Assembly: GCF_016107395.1 (NCBI RefSeq)
Contig: NZ_JAAIKO010000063.1
Span: 1 to 32,995 of the forward strand
Reading direction: 5' to 3'
DNA length: 32,995 nucleotides
From: Streptomyces fildesensis
GTDB taxonomy: Bacteria; Actinomycetota; Actinomycetes; Streptomycetales; Streptomycetaceae
The notes below the pieces were generated by a model. That model saw nothing but the letters and a program-made list of their open reading frames with translations, was not told the origin of the DNA and ran no database searches. A program made the translations under genes and the position numbers. Positions within the stretch are counted from its first letter, which is position 1. Each line of letters starts with the position of its first letter. This document shows positions 25,301 through 31,885 of this stretch, in pieces.

Positions 25301-25942
25301 ACCGCCGTCCGCAAGCGTCTGGCGGCGCAACTGCGGGACCTGGACCAGCGCGCGCCGGGCGACGAGACCGGCGACGACGCGATGAGCTGGGCTGACCTGG
25401 CTCGTATGCTCCGGGAAAGCGCGGGAGAGGCCGACGGCGTGGACCTGGATGACGACGTCCAGGACATGTTCTTCGCGGAGCTGGGTTACGACTCGCTCGC
25501 TCTGCTGCAGGTGGCCGGCGCGACCGGCATCGAGTACGGACTCTGCCTGGACGACGATGCGATCGCCGAAGCGGACACCCCGCGCAGCCTGCTCGCCCTG
25601 ATCAACGCCACCGCCGCCGACCTCCGCCGTACGTCGCGGCGCCCCTCGAACCGGAGAGCCGCGAACTGGAGAGCCGGACGTCCCGTCTCCGTCTCCGCCC
25701 TCCGCTCCTGGGTGGTCGGCTGGCTGACCGGCAACCTGGGGCTGAGTTCCGCGCAGATCGACCTCGGCGACACCTTCTCCGCGTGTGCGGGCTTCGACTC
25801 GATCCGGGCGCTCGATCTGTTCGACGACATCGAGATCGTTTATGGCGTCTACGTAGCTTTCGACTCCGGCTGGGGAGAACTCACCATCCGTAAATTCATC
25901 GGCGACCTCCACGCGGACGTGGCACGGCATCAGCAGCGCTAG
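22349..25942 (+). CDS. Trypsin-like protease / STAND NTPase / TPR / double ACP fusion protein
   Basis: A 1197-residue intracellular multidomain protein. Residues 10-200: trypsin-like serine protease with His41 (LTCAHVV), Asp83 (FPDLALIRLD) and Ser155 (PGLSGAPLL). Residues 255-480: STAND-type P-loop NTPase with Walker A GRGGAGKT (Lys298), Walker B RFVVIDY (Asp340) and VRVLLLTRTG (Arg374). Residues 490-690: helical winged-helix/arm region. Residues 702-989: six tandem repeats of exactly 48 residues, each opening RLG(D/E), TPR-like. Residues 1011-1090: ACP domain with GYDSL (Ser1049), closest in style to ACPs of type II aromatic polyketide synthases. Residues 1115-1192: second ACP-like domain with GFDSI (Ser1151). 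There is no signal peptide. A likely model is that the TPRs sense a cue, the NTPase switches, and the protease acts. The ACPs imply loading with phosphopantetheine or an acyl group. Confidence 0.88.
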   Translation: MYTRVESRELRRCVVRIDTVDQLLCGTGFFVAPGWVLTCAHVVKDQAAVSVVTDAGISAHPVQGTVVARSAPKGAGALWPFPDLALIRLDAALDHPCVLLEADDPLGEQECQTWGYPPREYGLDPPGSPATFRFEGVEGDGYLRLKAGQARPGLSGAPLLCPERRAVVGVVSASRNIDTDLGGWASPVSALFDGGPGVPADLLAAGRRIRGLNRAAVLADRTAWHRVLPVADCATALERPWAPFTRGPRSSPADLLRSDFAVVPYLFRDAELDALTAWCRAPHAMSVVQVAGRGGAGKTRFGLELAARMERHGWVSGLWRRDSAPADLARLPLPRFVVIDYVEAVGTPEFLALLEALRHGATDIAPVRVLLLTRTGTGPSADTLARLEEDAPAPLRTILSEAGDSATAAGHLTGEQRRTLYQQAAHAFSRAWHAPGGPVVTPPDLDDARYGLPLEVLFEALDRVLRPDTEPGAGSVGGPGNEGLPVDRILRHEERYWAATATAAGVPWLDGALRRRLVAAATLAGAADSRQAHALTALAAAREGGSGPENRALVGWLAGLYEGPALLVPLRPDKLGEALVAAVLREDLRTGPPADLDKALLTGVLGLDADGQVVHALDVLARLGTADGEVTTSVAQALAARLPALARRAERAVQAPPTGSGDVSLLHGLLRLVGAELLERISAATRSADDNALPDLAAALLRLGDLARSYGRGEEAGRLYRQGTALGRDLIRDHPENTGHQRDLGVLCNRLGDTARAAGDRSEAAKWYQEALGIAEGLVRATPSSPVHQRDLAVCCDRLGELARLDGQWSTAERLHRKALATARRLATAEPGDASVQRDLLVAYNRLGDLLSGTEQPHQAAEMYRQAVMIGQELARRAPDSTVHLRDLAVSYNRLGDLARAEGGLDRAAAQYRQSLRIREELARTEPESAASRRDLGLCYARLGDLAHASHQGEEAARLYRNSWEAAYTLVRDEPQNTTYQEDLTAVRKRLAAQLRDLDQRAPGDETGDDAMSWADLARMLRESAGEADGVDLDDDVQDMFFAELGYDSLALLQVAGATGIEYGLCLDDDAIAEADTPRSLLALINATAADLRRTSRRPSNRRAANWRAGRPVSVSALRSWVVGWLTGNLGLSSAQIDLGDTFSACAGFDSIRALDLFDDIEIVYGVYVAFDSGWGELTIRKFIGDLHADVARHQQR

Positions 25943-25979
25943 AGCCTGTCTCTTGGAAGTGCGGTGCGCAGGGTGCTGC

Positions 25980-26129
25980 ATGCCGGATCGAAATCTTGTG
26001 GCAGCAGCGTTCGCCCCGCAGCGGCTGATCGAGCGGGTCGTGGGCCTCGACGAGGCGGCAGCGCTGCCGCCTGGCTTCGACCGGGCCTCCCCCGCCGGGA
26101 TGACGACGATCGATCCGCTCCACGGCTGA
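25980..26129 (+). pseudogene. Zinc alcohol dehydrogenase, C-terminal scrap
   Basis: A plus-strand frame reads LVAAAFAPQRLIERVVGLDE, then AAALPPGFDRASPAGMTTID and a TGA at 26127. This is the last 45 or so residues of an MDR-type alcohol dehydrogenase. Sequence directly before it (GAGCCTGTCTCTTGG) may be an IS end. Confidence 0.55.
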
Positions 26130-26203
26130 ATCCACGGCGGACGCGGCCGGGGTGGCGGGCGTGGCGTCGGGATTTGTACGGGTTGTCGGGTGATGATGGC
26201 GCC

Positions 26204-26839
26204 GTGCGACTTGATCACGTGTCCTACGCGGTGGCCCGCGACAGCTTCGTCTCGACCGTCCAGCGGATCGGATCGGCCCTCGGCGCCGGGTTCGTCGACG
26301 GCGGCGTGCACCCGCGATTCGGCACCCGCAATTTTATTCTCCCGCTGAGCGGCGGCACCTACGTCGAGGTCGTCACCACACTCGACCACCCCGCCGCCGA
26401 CCGCGCACCCTTCGGCCAGGCGGTCGCGCGCCGCGCCGCCGAGGGCGGCGGTTGGCTCGGTTGGGTGGTCTCCGTCGACGACATCGCCCCGGTCGAGACC
26501 CGCCTCGGCCGCACCTCGGCCGAGGGCCACCGCGTCCGCCCCGACGGGTTCGACCTGAGGTGGAAGCAGATCGGCCTGCTGGAACTGCTGGAGGACCCGC
26601 AACTGCCCTACTTCCTTCAGTGGTCGGTCCCCATCGAGGAGCGCCCGAGCGCCGACCCGCGCACCTCCACCACCATCCACGGGGTCTCCATCGCCGGCGA
26701 CGCCGCCTCCATCGCCGAATTCCTCGGCGAACCGGCCGACCACCCCCTCGACCAGATCGACGTCACTTGGGTTGAGGATGAGGAACCGGGCCTGGTCTCG
26801 GTCGAGTTCGCCACCGCCCACGGCCCGGTCACGATCTGA
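26204..26839 (+). CDS. VOC-superfamily protein (glyoxalase-like domain)
   Basis: A 211-residue protein from GTG 26204. The start VRLDHVSYAVARD gives the first metal-binding-type strand of a glyoxalase/VOC fold. IHPRFG-like VHPRFGTRNFILPLSGGTYV and EVVTTLDHPA follow, then GGWLGWVVSVDDIAPVETRL, WKQIGLLELLEDPQLPYFLQ and HGVSIAGDAASI. This matches the actinobacterial Glyoxalase_3-like group and is complete. The reaction is unknown. It is a single gene followed by tandem hairpins. Confidence 0.85.
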   Translation: MRLDHVSYAVARDSFVSTVQRIGSALGAGFVDGGVHPRFGTRNFILPLSGGTYVEVVTTLDHPAADRAPFGQAVARRAAEGGGWLGWVVSVDDIAPVETRLGRTSAEGHRVRPDGFDLRWKQIGLLELLEDPQLPYFLQWSVPIEERPSADPRTSTTIHGVSIAGDAASIAEFLGEPADHPLDQIDVTWVEDEEPGLVSVEFATAHGPVTI

Positions 26840-26850
26840 CCAGGGCCCGA

Positions 26851-26889
26851 CTGCTCCGCGGGAGCAGCCGGCCGGGATCTCCCGGCTGG
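26851..26889 (+). terminator. Tandem hairpin terminator of the VOC gene
   Basis: CTGCTCC (26851-26857) pairs with GGAGCAG (26861-26867) around a 3-base loop. A second stem follows at once, with CCGGCCGGGA pairing with TCCCGGCTGG through 26889. It starts 11 bases after the stop. Confidence 0.65.
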
Positions 26890-26926
26890 CGCGTGTCGAT
26901 TTAGTGGATTGGTCAGTTGATCGGAT

Positions 26927-27054
26927 GTGTCTGCCCGATCAGTGATCACTGATGCGATGTGGAGCCGGATCGAGCCGCTGATGCCGGCTGACCCGGTCCG
27001 TGGACGGCGGAGGGCCGATCACCGCCGAACGCTCGAGGCCATCGCGTGGCACCG
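26927..27054 (+). pseudogene. IS5-family transposase, N-terminal remnant
   Basis: The frame reads MSARSVITDAMWSRIEPLMP, then ADPVRGRRRADHRRTLEAIA and W, the N-terminus of a Streptomyces IS5 transposase of a subgroup different from the one at 5412. After about 42 residues the homology ends. Confidence 0.7.
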
Positions 27055-27138
27055 CTACGAGACCATGGGCACCCCGGTCTATCCCGAGCCGCACACAGGG
27101 CTGCTGCCTTGCTGCACTCATTGGTCCGTGTCCCCGCG

Positions 27139-27315
27139 ATGGAGCACAGCAACCTGCTGTACGCAGCCTCGGTCGCGGTGGCCTACCTCACCGCCAGCGG
27201 CCAGCCCGTCAAGGTCACCGCAGCCGAGGCCGGCGACCTCGTCGATCATGTCGACCACGGACAACTCGACGTCCGCCAGGCAGCCGCCGTCCTGCGCGGT
27301 TGGACCCATGCCTGA
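27139..27315 (+). CDS. Small hypothetical protein
   Basis: A 58-residue protein from ATG 27139. It is a helical domain (LLYAASVAVAYLTASGQPV, AAEAGDLVDHVDHGQLDVRQ, then AAAVLRGW) with strong G/C third-position bias. It looks like a complete small accessory protein or the end of a larger one. No function is assignable. Confidence 0.45.
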   Translation: MEHSNLLYAASVAVAYLTASGQPVKVTAAEAGDLVDHVDHGQLDVRQAAAVLRGWTHA

Positions 27316-27579
27316 CCTGCAAGCACCTCATGGGTGCCCACGGTGGACCTGCGGTGGTACCTAGCGAGCCCAATTTGGGGCATCCTGCCATCACGGCGAA
27401 CAGCACCCCCAGGCGCGCGGCGGTCCGTCAACTTCGAGGCCGCCTGGTGCCGACCACCAACTAGTCGGGCCTTCATGGCGCATCGGCAGGACCAGGATGG
27501 AGAAGTGGGGGCCTGAACTCCAGTCCCGGCGACCCGGGGAACCCCGCTCCGGAGCCGAACCCTGAACCTGAGCCCGGCG

Positions 27580-27840
27580 ATGAGTGACGCGCCGGCGATC
27601 GGGGAGGTGGCGCACATCGCGGACCGGCTCCGGGTCCAGTGTGCGCAGGAGCTCGACGCACGCGAGAGCGGGTACTTCCATCAACGCGCCTGGCTGCGCA
27701 CCGCCTTCCTGACGGTGCCCAGGGAGAACGTCGTCCCGGAGCAGGTGTGGTGGCCCCACCCCCGGGACGATGGCCTGCACCACGTCATCAACCGCGGCCA
27801 ACACCCCCGCGCCTGGATCAAATCTGACCTCGCTGGGAAA
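27580..27840 (+). pseudogene. PCMT-like methyltransferase, N-terminal fragment
   Basis: ATG 27580 opens a frame with RVQCAQELDARESGYFHQRA, then WLRTAFLTVPRENVVPEQVW, WPHPRDDG and HHVINRGQHPRAWIKSDL. This matches the N-terminal cap of actinobacterial protein-L-isoaspartate-methyltransferase-like enzymes, a group that often partners ATP-grasp peptide ligases. The SAM-binding domain is missing. After about residue 87 the frame runs into a palindrome and unrelated sequence. Confidence 0.5.
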
Positions 27841-27869
27841 CAGGCGAAAGGACTGGGGGGACGCGTGGA

Positions 27870-27899
27870 GGGGCCCTGGTGCCATGGCACCAGGGCCCC
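27870..27899. terminator. Perfect 30-bp palindrome
   Basis: The sequence GGGGCCCTGGTGCCA is followed immediately by its exact reverse complement, with no loop spacer. It shares the arm GGCCCTGGTGCC with the hairpin at 16241. It may be a terminator, or a mobile hairpin element of this genome. Confidence 0.6.
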
Positions 27900-28036
27900 G
27901 AAGGACGGAAAACACCACCTGCCGACCCCAATACTGCGCCGGCCTACTGTGTCCGCACCCGACCGGTAATCAGTCGGGGGTACGGGGATCGCTGATGCGT
28001 GACCGGAGACCACCTCACTATCGATGTCCTGCGGTA

Positions 28037-28060
28037 CCCGGGCGCACTACTTCGCCCGGG
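28037..28060. terminator. Short hairpin before the GTACTGC array
   Basis: CCCGGGCG (28037-28044) pairs exactly with CGCCCGGG (28053-28060) around an 8-base loop. It sits at the left border of the repeat region. Confidence 0.4.
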
Positions 28061-28117
28061 CGATCCTGATGGCGCTCAACCCCTCCGTTCCCTCTGGATC
28101 AATCACTTGCTCGTTCG

Positions 28118-28563
28118 GTACTGCGCACTACGGGTGATACGTACTGCTGGTGGCCTTCACCGCACCACCGTCCGGCAGCCAGCCCCGTCGCCCGTACTGC
28201 AACTGCCCTGGCTTAGAACCCCACTGCCGAACCCCTTGGCACGCGCGCCCGCAGCCCGACGCCTTCACCAAGAGAACTTCATGCCACTGCACTGCTGGTA
28301 CTGCCGTACAGCTGTGTTGCGGGTACTGCTGGTGGCCTTCACCGCACCACCGTCCGGCAGCCAGCCCCGTCGCCCGTACTGCAACCGCTCTGGCTTAGAA
28401 CCCCACTGCCGAACCTCTCGGCACGCGCGCCCGCAGCCCGACGCCTTCACCGAGAGACCACTTGTGTACTGCGCTGCTGGTACTGCAACCGCATCTGGTA
28501 CTGCTGTCCTGCGTGATGCGGTACTTCGGGTACTGCGTGTCAGACCTGCACGTGCCGTACTGC
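28118..28563 (+). repeat. GTACTGC direct-repeat array with a 137-bp duplication
   Basis: Eleven exact GTACTGC heptamers occur in one orientation, starting at 28118, 28141, 28194, 28298, 28323, 28376, 28466, 28480, 28498, 28530 and 28557. A longer block at 28141-28277 is repeated at 28323-28459 (offset 182 bp) with about five differences. The region has no convincing gene, and the frames that cross it are repetitive in a DNA-driven way. It lies about 300 bases upstream of the gene at 28864. A matching copy is at 32945. Its role is unknown; iterons, a partition or transfer site, or a repeat family are possible. Confidence 0.75.
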
Positions 28564-28863
28564 GTTACTGCGGTCCTGCGCGGCGGCCCCTCCCGGGGCG
28601 GCCCGGCCCGGCAATCAACCCTGCGACCCACCAGCACTGCACTGGCCGCCGGATTCCATCACCGTGCCACACACTCCGCGCGGCAGTTCGTGTCTGCCGC
28701 GCCCTGCTTCCTTCTTGACTACGACCAGAACACTACCCACACCCGGAAGCGAATGTCTACTTCACACGCGATAGGTTTTCGCGGCACTGCCCGATAGGCA
28801 TTCTGTCGCCCACTCAGCGACACCCCCGGTCGCGACACGGCACGGAAAGGGCAGGAGAACCGC
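28564..28863. other. Leader region of the CxxC gene
   Basis: No gene is seen. The region is less GC-rich than its surroundings near 28730-28800, which fits a promoter. AGGAGA lies 5 bases before the start at 28864. Confidence 0.35.
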
Positions 28864-29427
28864 ATGAGACACGACCCCTCACCGCCCATCCCGCACACGG
28901 ACATCTGCGACGTGTGCGCCCGGCGGCTCACCGACGGGTGCCGCCTGGCCGTCGTCCGGGACTCCTCCGCTGTTCACGCCCGCGACCCGGCACGTGACGG
29001 CCTGCGCCTGATCGCCACCTGCTCACCCGAACACCTCACCACCCTGCAGGATGAGTACGACCAACGGCCCTTCATCCCCGAGGAGCTGTGGGCCGGAAAG
29101 ATCCTGCGCGCCCTGGCGCAGCAGCCCGTCGGGATCACCGGCGAAGCCCTGTCCGCGGCGACCGGGCTGGACGATCTGCAGATCCAACGCACCAGGGCAT
29201 GGCAGCAGCACCACGCCCGGCGCATGCAGCGCTCCGAGCACCCCCCCACGATCCTCCGAGGGGTGACGGTTCTCGATTGCCGGCTGGGGGTTGTAGCAGG
29301 TGGGTATGGGGGCCGCCCTTCGAAGCCTTGGCAGGCAGGGGCCGCGGCTCGCCCCGCGACCATCTCGCGGGCCTGGGGTCCGAGTAGGAACGGCCCAGGA
29401 AACCGGTGTTGCTGTCAGAAGTTTTGA
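28864..29427 (+). CDS. CxxC-containing hypothetical protein
   Basis: Up to 187 residues from ATG 28864, with the ribosome binding site AGGAGA. The N-terminal 70 residues carry ICDVCARRLTDGC (Cys pair plus a third Cys) and LIATCSPEHLTTLQDEYDQR, a possible small zinc-binding knuckle. The middle has LWAGKILRALAQQPVGITGE and LSAATGLDDLQIQRT, which reads as a winged-helix-like domain. The family occurs in Streptomyces accessory DNA, but I know of no function. The last 50 or so residues (after about 29270) look unlike the rest and may be a frame-shifted or replaced C-terminus. Confidence 0.55.
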   Translation: MRHDPSPPIPHTDICDVCARRLTDGCRLAVVRDSSAVHARDPARDGLRLIATCSPEHLTTLQDEYDQRPFIPEELWAGKILRALAQQPVGITGEALSAATGLDDLQIQRTRAWQQHHARRMQRSEHPPTILRGVTVLDCRLGVVAGGYGGRPSKPWQAGAAARPATISRAWGPSRNGPGNRCCCQKF

Positions 29428-29447
29428 CAGGTCGTGATCGGGGACGA

Positions 29448-29741
29448 GTGACGCGGACGTGGTACGAGGAGAATGCGCGGCGCGCTGGGCGCCGGCGAAG
29501 CTTCCTGATCGTCCTGGACGAGACGCGTGAACTCACCGAGGACGAGGTCAACGACCTGCTCGGCGACGACGGCCGCCGGCCGGCCGGGCCGAGGAGGATG
29601 ACTACGAATGGGTGCGCTGATCAGCGCACCGTCAGGGCCCCGCGCGTGCGCGTCGCCGGTGCAGACGATGGCGTTCTCGCCGGGGACCGGGGTCTCAAAG
29701 CGGGTCGAAGAAGTCGTCCAGGGCTCCGGGGGTGGCGGTGA
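29448..29741 (+). CDS. Possible small hypothetical protein
   Basis: From GTG 29448 the frame reads TRTWYEENARRAGRRRSFLI, then VLDETRELTEDEVNDLLGDD, before becoming Arg/Gly-rich. The first 45 residues look like real protein with an acidic amphipathic helix. The rest does not. No family is recognised. It could be the 3' part of a broken gene. Confidence 0.3.
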   Translation: MTRTWYEENARRAGRRRSFLIVLDETRELTEDEVNDLLGDDGRRPAGPRRMTTNGCADQRTVRAPRVRVAGADDGVLAGDRGLKAGRRSRPGLRGWR

Positions 29742-29814
29742 GCGCGTTGGCGCGCCGCCGCGGGGTCGGGCTTGTGGGCGGGGCCCTGTGGTTCCCGTCG
29801 GCGCCCGTGACGCC

Positions 29815-29849
29815 GAGCCCGGTAGCGCACTGGTCGCGCTACCGGGCTC
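29815..29849 (-). terminator. Perfect 14-bp hairpin terminator of the minus-strand operon
   Basis: GAGCCCGGTAGCGC (29815-29828) and its exact complement (29836-29849) flank a 7-base loop. The hairpin begins 27 bases after the stop of the oxidoreductase gene. Confidence 0.8.
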
Positions 29850-29876
29850 TTGTGCGCTGGCCGACCGGGTGCCGGG

Positions 29877-30863
29877 TCAGATCTCGATGTCGACCACGAT
29901 TTTGGCGTGTGCCGAGCCGTCCTCGACGGCGGCGTGGGCCTGGGCGACCGTGTCCAGGGTGTAGCGGCGGGGGTCCAGCAGCGGCTTGAGCAGGCCCGCG
30001 TCGGCCATGGCGGCGGCTTGGCGCAGGATCTCGCCGTGGTGCTCGCGGCCGCGGCCGGTGAGCATGGGCAGCAAGGTGAACACCCCTGAGTAGGTCGCGC
30101 CGCGAAAGGAGAGCGGAGCCAGGCTGTGGCTTCCCCACCCGAGGGCGCTCAGGACGTGGCCGGTGTAGGTGCGCACCGCGGCGAAGGAGTCGTCCAGGAC
30201 GGCGCCGCCGACGGTGTCGAAGACGATGTCGAAGCCCTCGCCACCGGTGTGTGCGGTGACATACTCCTGCACCTCGGTCGTGGCGTAGTCGATCGCGGTG
30301 GCTCCGAACTGCCGCACGAGCGCGGCGTCGGTCGCGGAGGCGGTGGCGAAGACCTCGGCGCCGCGGGCGCGGGCGATCTGCACCGCGACGTGACCGATGC
30401 CGCCGGCGCCGCCGTGCACCAGGACCTTGTGGCCGGTGCCGACCTGGGCCCGGTCCACCAGCCCCTCCCAGGCCGTGACGACGGCCAAGGGCAGGACCGC
30501 GGCCTCCCGCAGGGTCAAGGTGGCGGGCTTGTGAGCGAGCAGTCGGACGTCGGCGGCAACGTACTGGGCCAACGATCCTTGGAGGTCACCGACGCCGCCG
30601 CTCAGGCCGTAGACCTCGTCGCCGGGAGAGAACCCGGTCGCGCCGGGGCCGACCTCTTCGACGGTGCCGGCCAGGTCCAGGCCCAGCACCGCGGGCAGCA
30701 CCGTACGGGCGTGCGAGGCCAGGCCGGCGCGGATCTTGGTGCCCAGGGGGTTCACGCCGCTGGCAGCGATCTTGACCAGGACCTGGCCCGGGCCGGGTAC
30801 GGGTTTGGTGATGTCGGTGAGGTGCAACGAGGTGGCGAACTCGGTCAGTACGGCTGCGCGCAT
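29877..30863 (-). CDS. Zinc-independent quinone oxidoreductase-like dehydrogenase (MDR family)
   Basis: A 328-residue NADPH-dependent MDR enzyme. The N-terminal GroES-like domain has AASGVNPLGTKIRAG and LGLDLAGTVEEVGPG, then FSPGDEVYGLSGG. The Rossmann domain has KVLVHGGAGGIGHVAVQIAR and GFDIVFDTVGG. The C-terminus AHAAVEDGSAHAKIVV is typical. The zinc-ligand Cys/His residues of alcohol dehydrogenases are absent, which points to the quinone-reductase/enoyl-reductase branch. Start ATG 30863 was chosen because the MDR N-terminus MRAAVLTEF begins there and AAGGA lies upstream; a longer frame adds only basic, Pro-rich residues. It is the last gene of the operon, 38 bases after the hydrolase. Confidence 0.9.
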   Translation of the reverse strand: MRAAVLTEFATSLHLTDITKPVPGPGQVLVKIAASGVNPLGTKIRAGLASHARTVLPAVLGLDLAGTVEEVGPGATGFSPGDEVYGLSGGVGDLQGSLAQYVAADVRLLAHKPATLTLREAAVLPLAVVTAWEGLVDRAQVGTGHKVLVHGGAGGIGHVAVQIARARGAEVFATASATDAALVRQFGATAIDYATTEVQEYVTAHTGGEGFDIVFDTVGGAVLDDSFAAVRTYTGHVLSALGWGSHSLAPLSFRGATYSGVFTLLPMLTGRGREHHGEILRQAAAMADAGLLKPLLDPRRYTLDTVAQAHAAVEDGSAHAKIVVDIEI

Positions 30864-30901
30864 GGTCCTGGTCCTTCGGTAGGTCACGATGGAGGCCACC
30901 G

Positions 30902-31885
30902 TTATGAGGAGCGGTTGGGCTGGGGGCGGGCCGTTGGATCGGGCAGGGCCAGGTCGAGGACCGCGGCCGCGAACGCGGCCGGGCACTCCTGGGGGAGGTT
31001 GTGCCCGGCATGCGGCACCCGCAGGTGCTCGCGCGGGCCGGTGAGGTGCGCGGCTGAAGCGGAGCCGTCGGTGGCGGGAAAGTTGCCGTCCGCCTCCCCG
31101 TCCAGCGTGATCGTCGGCACGGTGATGGCAGGCTGGCGGGCGAGCTGCCGCTCGAGCTCCTCGTAGGACGGGTCTCCCGGCGCCAGCCCGAGCCGGTGCC
31201 GATAGGAGTGGATGACCACGTCCACATAGTCCTCGTTGAAGAAGGCCCGGGCGGTGCGGTCCAGGAGCGTGTCGGCGAAGTCCCAGTCGGGCGGGTTGCG
31301 CCGCCAGATCACCTCAGCGATGTCGCGCCGGTTGGCGGTCAGGCCGCGCATGCCGCGTTCGGTGGCGAAGTAGTGGAAGTACCAGAACCCGGCTTCCAGG
31401 TCGGGTCGCAGGGGCCGGCCCGCGACGCTGATGTCCTGGATGAGGTAGCTGTTGACCGACACCAGCCCTGCACAGCGCTCGGGCCATAGCGCGGCAACGA
31501 CGTTGGCGGCCCGCGCGCCCCAGTCGTAGCCGGCCAGCACCGCGCGCGGCAGGCCCAAAGCGTCCAGCAGTTCGATGACGTCGGCGCCCAGTGCCGCCTG
31601 CTGCCCCGACCGCGCGGTGGCAGGGTCCGCGAAGCGGGTGGGGCCGTGGCCGCGCAGGTAGGGGACGATGATCCTCAGGCCGGCTGCGGCCAGTTCCGGG
31701 GCGACGTCGACGTAGCTGTGGACGTCGTAGGGGAATCCGTGCAGCAGCAGGACGGCGGGGCCCCGGGCAGGGCCGGCCTCGTAGTAGGCGACCTCCAGGA
31801 CACCGGCCCGCATCGTGCGCGAGGTGCCGAGCCCGGCAGGTCCTGCGGAGGTCGCCGCTGCGGGGATCACGGTTGCAGCAGCCAC
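30902..31885 (-). CDS. Epoxide-hydrolase-like alpha/beta hydrolase
   Basis: A 327-residue alpha/beta hydrolase. LLHGFPYDVHSY gives the HG-oxyanion motif (residues 49-54). The nucleophile is an Asp, not a Ser: AGYDWGARAAN with Asp121, as in epoxide hydrolases and haloalkane dehalogenases. The lid region has FWYFHYFATERGMRGL, and the catalytic His is in VPHAGHNLPQE. The GTG start at 31885 overlaps the end of the YciI-like gene by 19 bases, which suggests translational coupling. With the neighbouring reductase it could process an epoxide or haloalkyl compound. The substrate is unknown. Confidence 0.88.
   Translation of the reverse strand: MAAATVIPAAATSAGPAGLGTSRTMRAGVLEVAYYEAGPARGPAVLLLHGFPYDVHSYVDVAPELAAAGLRIIVPYLRGHGPTRFADPATARSGQQAALGADVIELLDALGLPRAVLAGYDWGARAANVVAALWPERCAGLVSVNSYLIQDISVAGRPLRPDLEAGFWYFHYFATERGMRGLTANRRDIAEVIWRRNPPDWDFADTLLDRTARAFFNEDYVDVVIHSYRHRLGLAPGDPSYEELERQLARQPAITVPTITLDGEADGNFPATDGSASAAHLTGPREHLRVPHAGHNLPQECPAAFAAAVLDLALPDPTARPQPNRSS

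Noticed and set aside
22026..25942. Part of a polyketide cluster, because of the ACP domains
   Set aside because: No ketosynthase, chain-length factor, cyclase or tailoring gene is nearby. The ACPs are fused to a protease/NTPase/TPR protein.
21962..26821. Minus-strand open frames of 795 and 809 codons across the Trypco1 and STAND genes
   Set aside because: They mirror the plus-strand genes and encode Gly/Arg/Val-rich sequence with no motifs. The plus strand has clear catalytic motifs and domain order.
28118..28563. CRISPR array
   Set aside because: The repeat is only 7 bases, spacings are irregular, part of the array is itself a longer duplication, and no cas genes are present.
27999..28718. 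A 239-codon frame across the GTACTGC region
   Set aside because: It encodes a repetitive Arg/Pro/Ala-rich product dictated by the DNA repeats, other frames are equally open in places, and it lacks a ribosome binding site.
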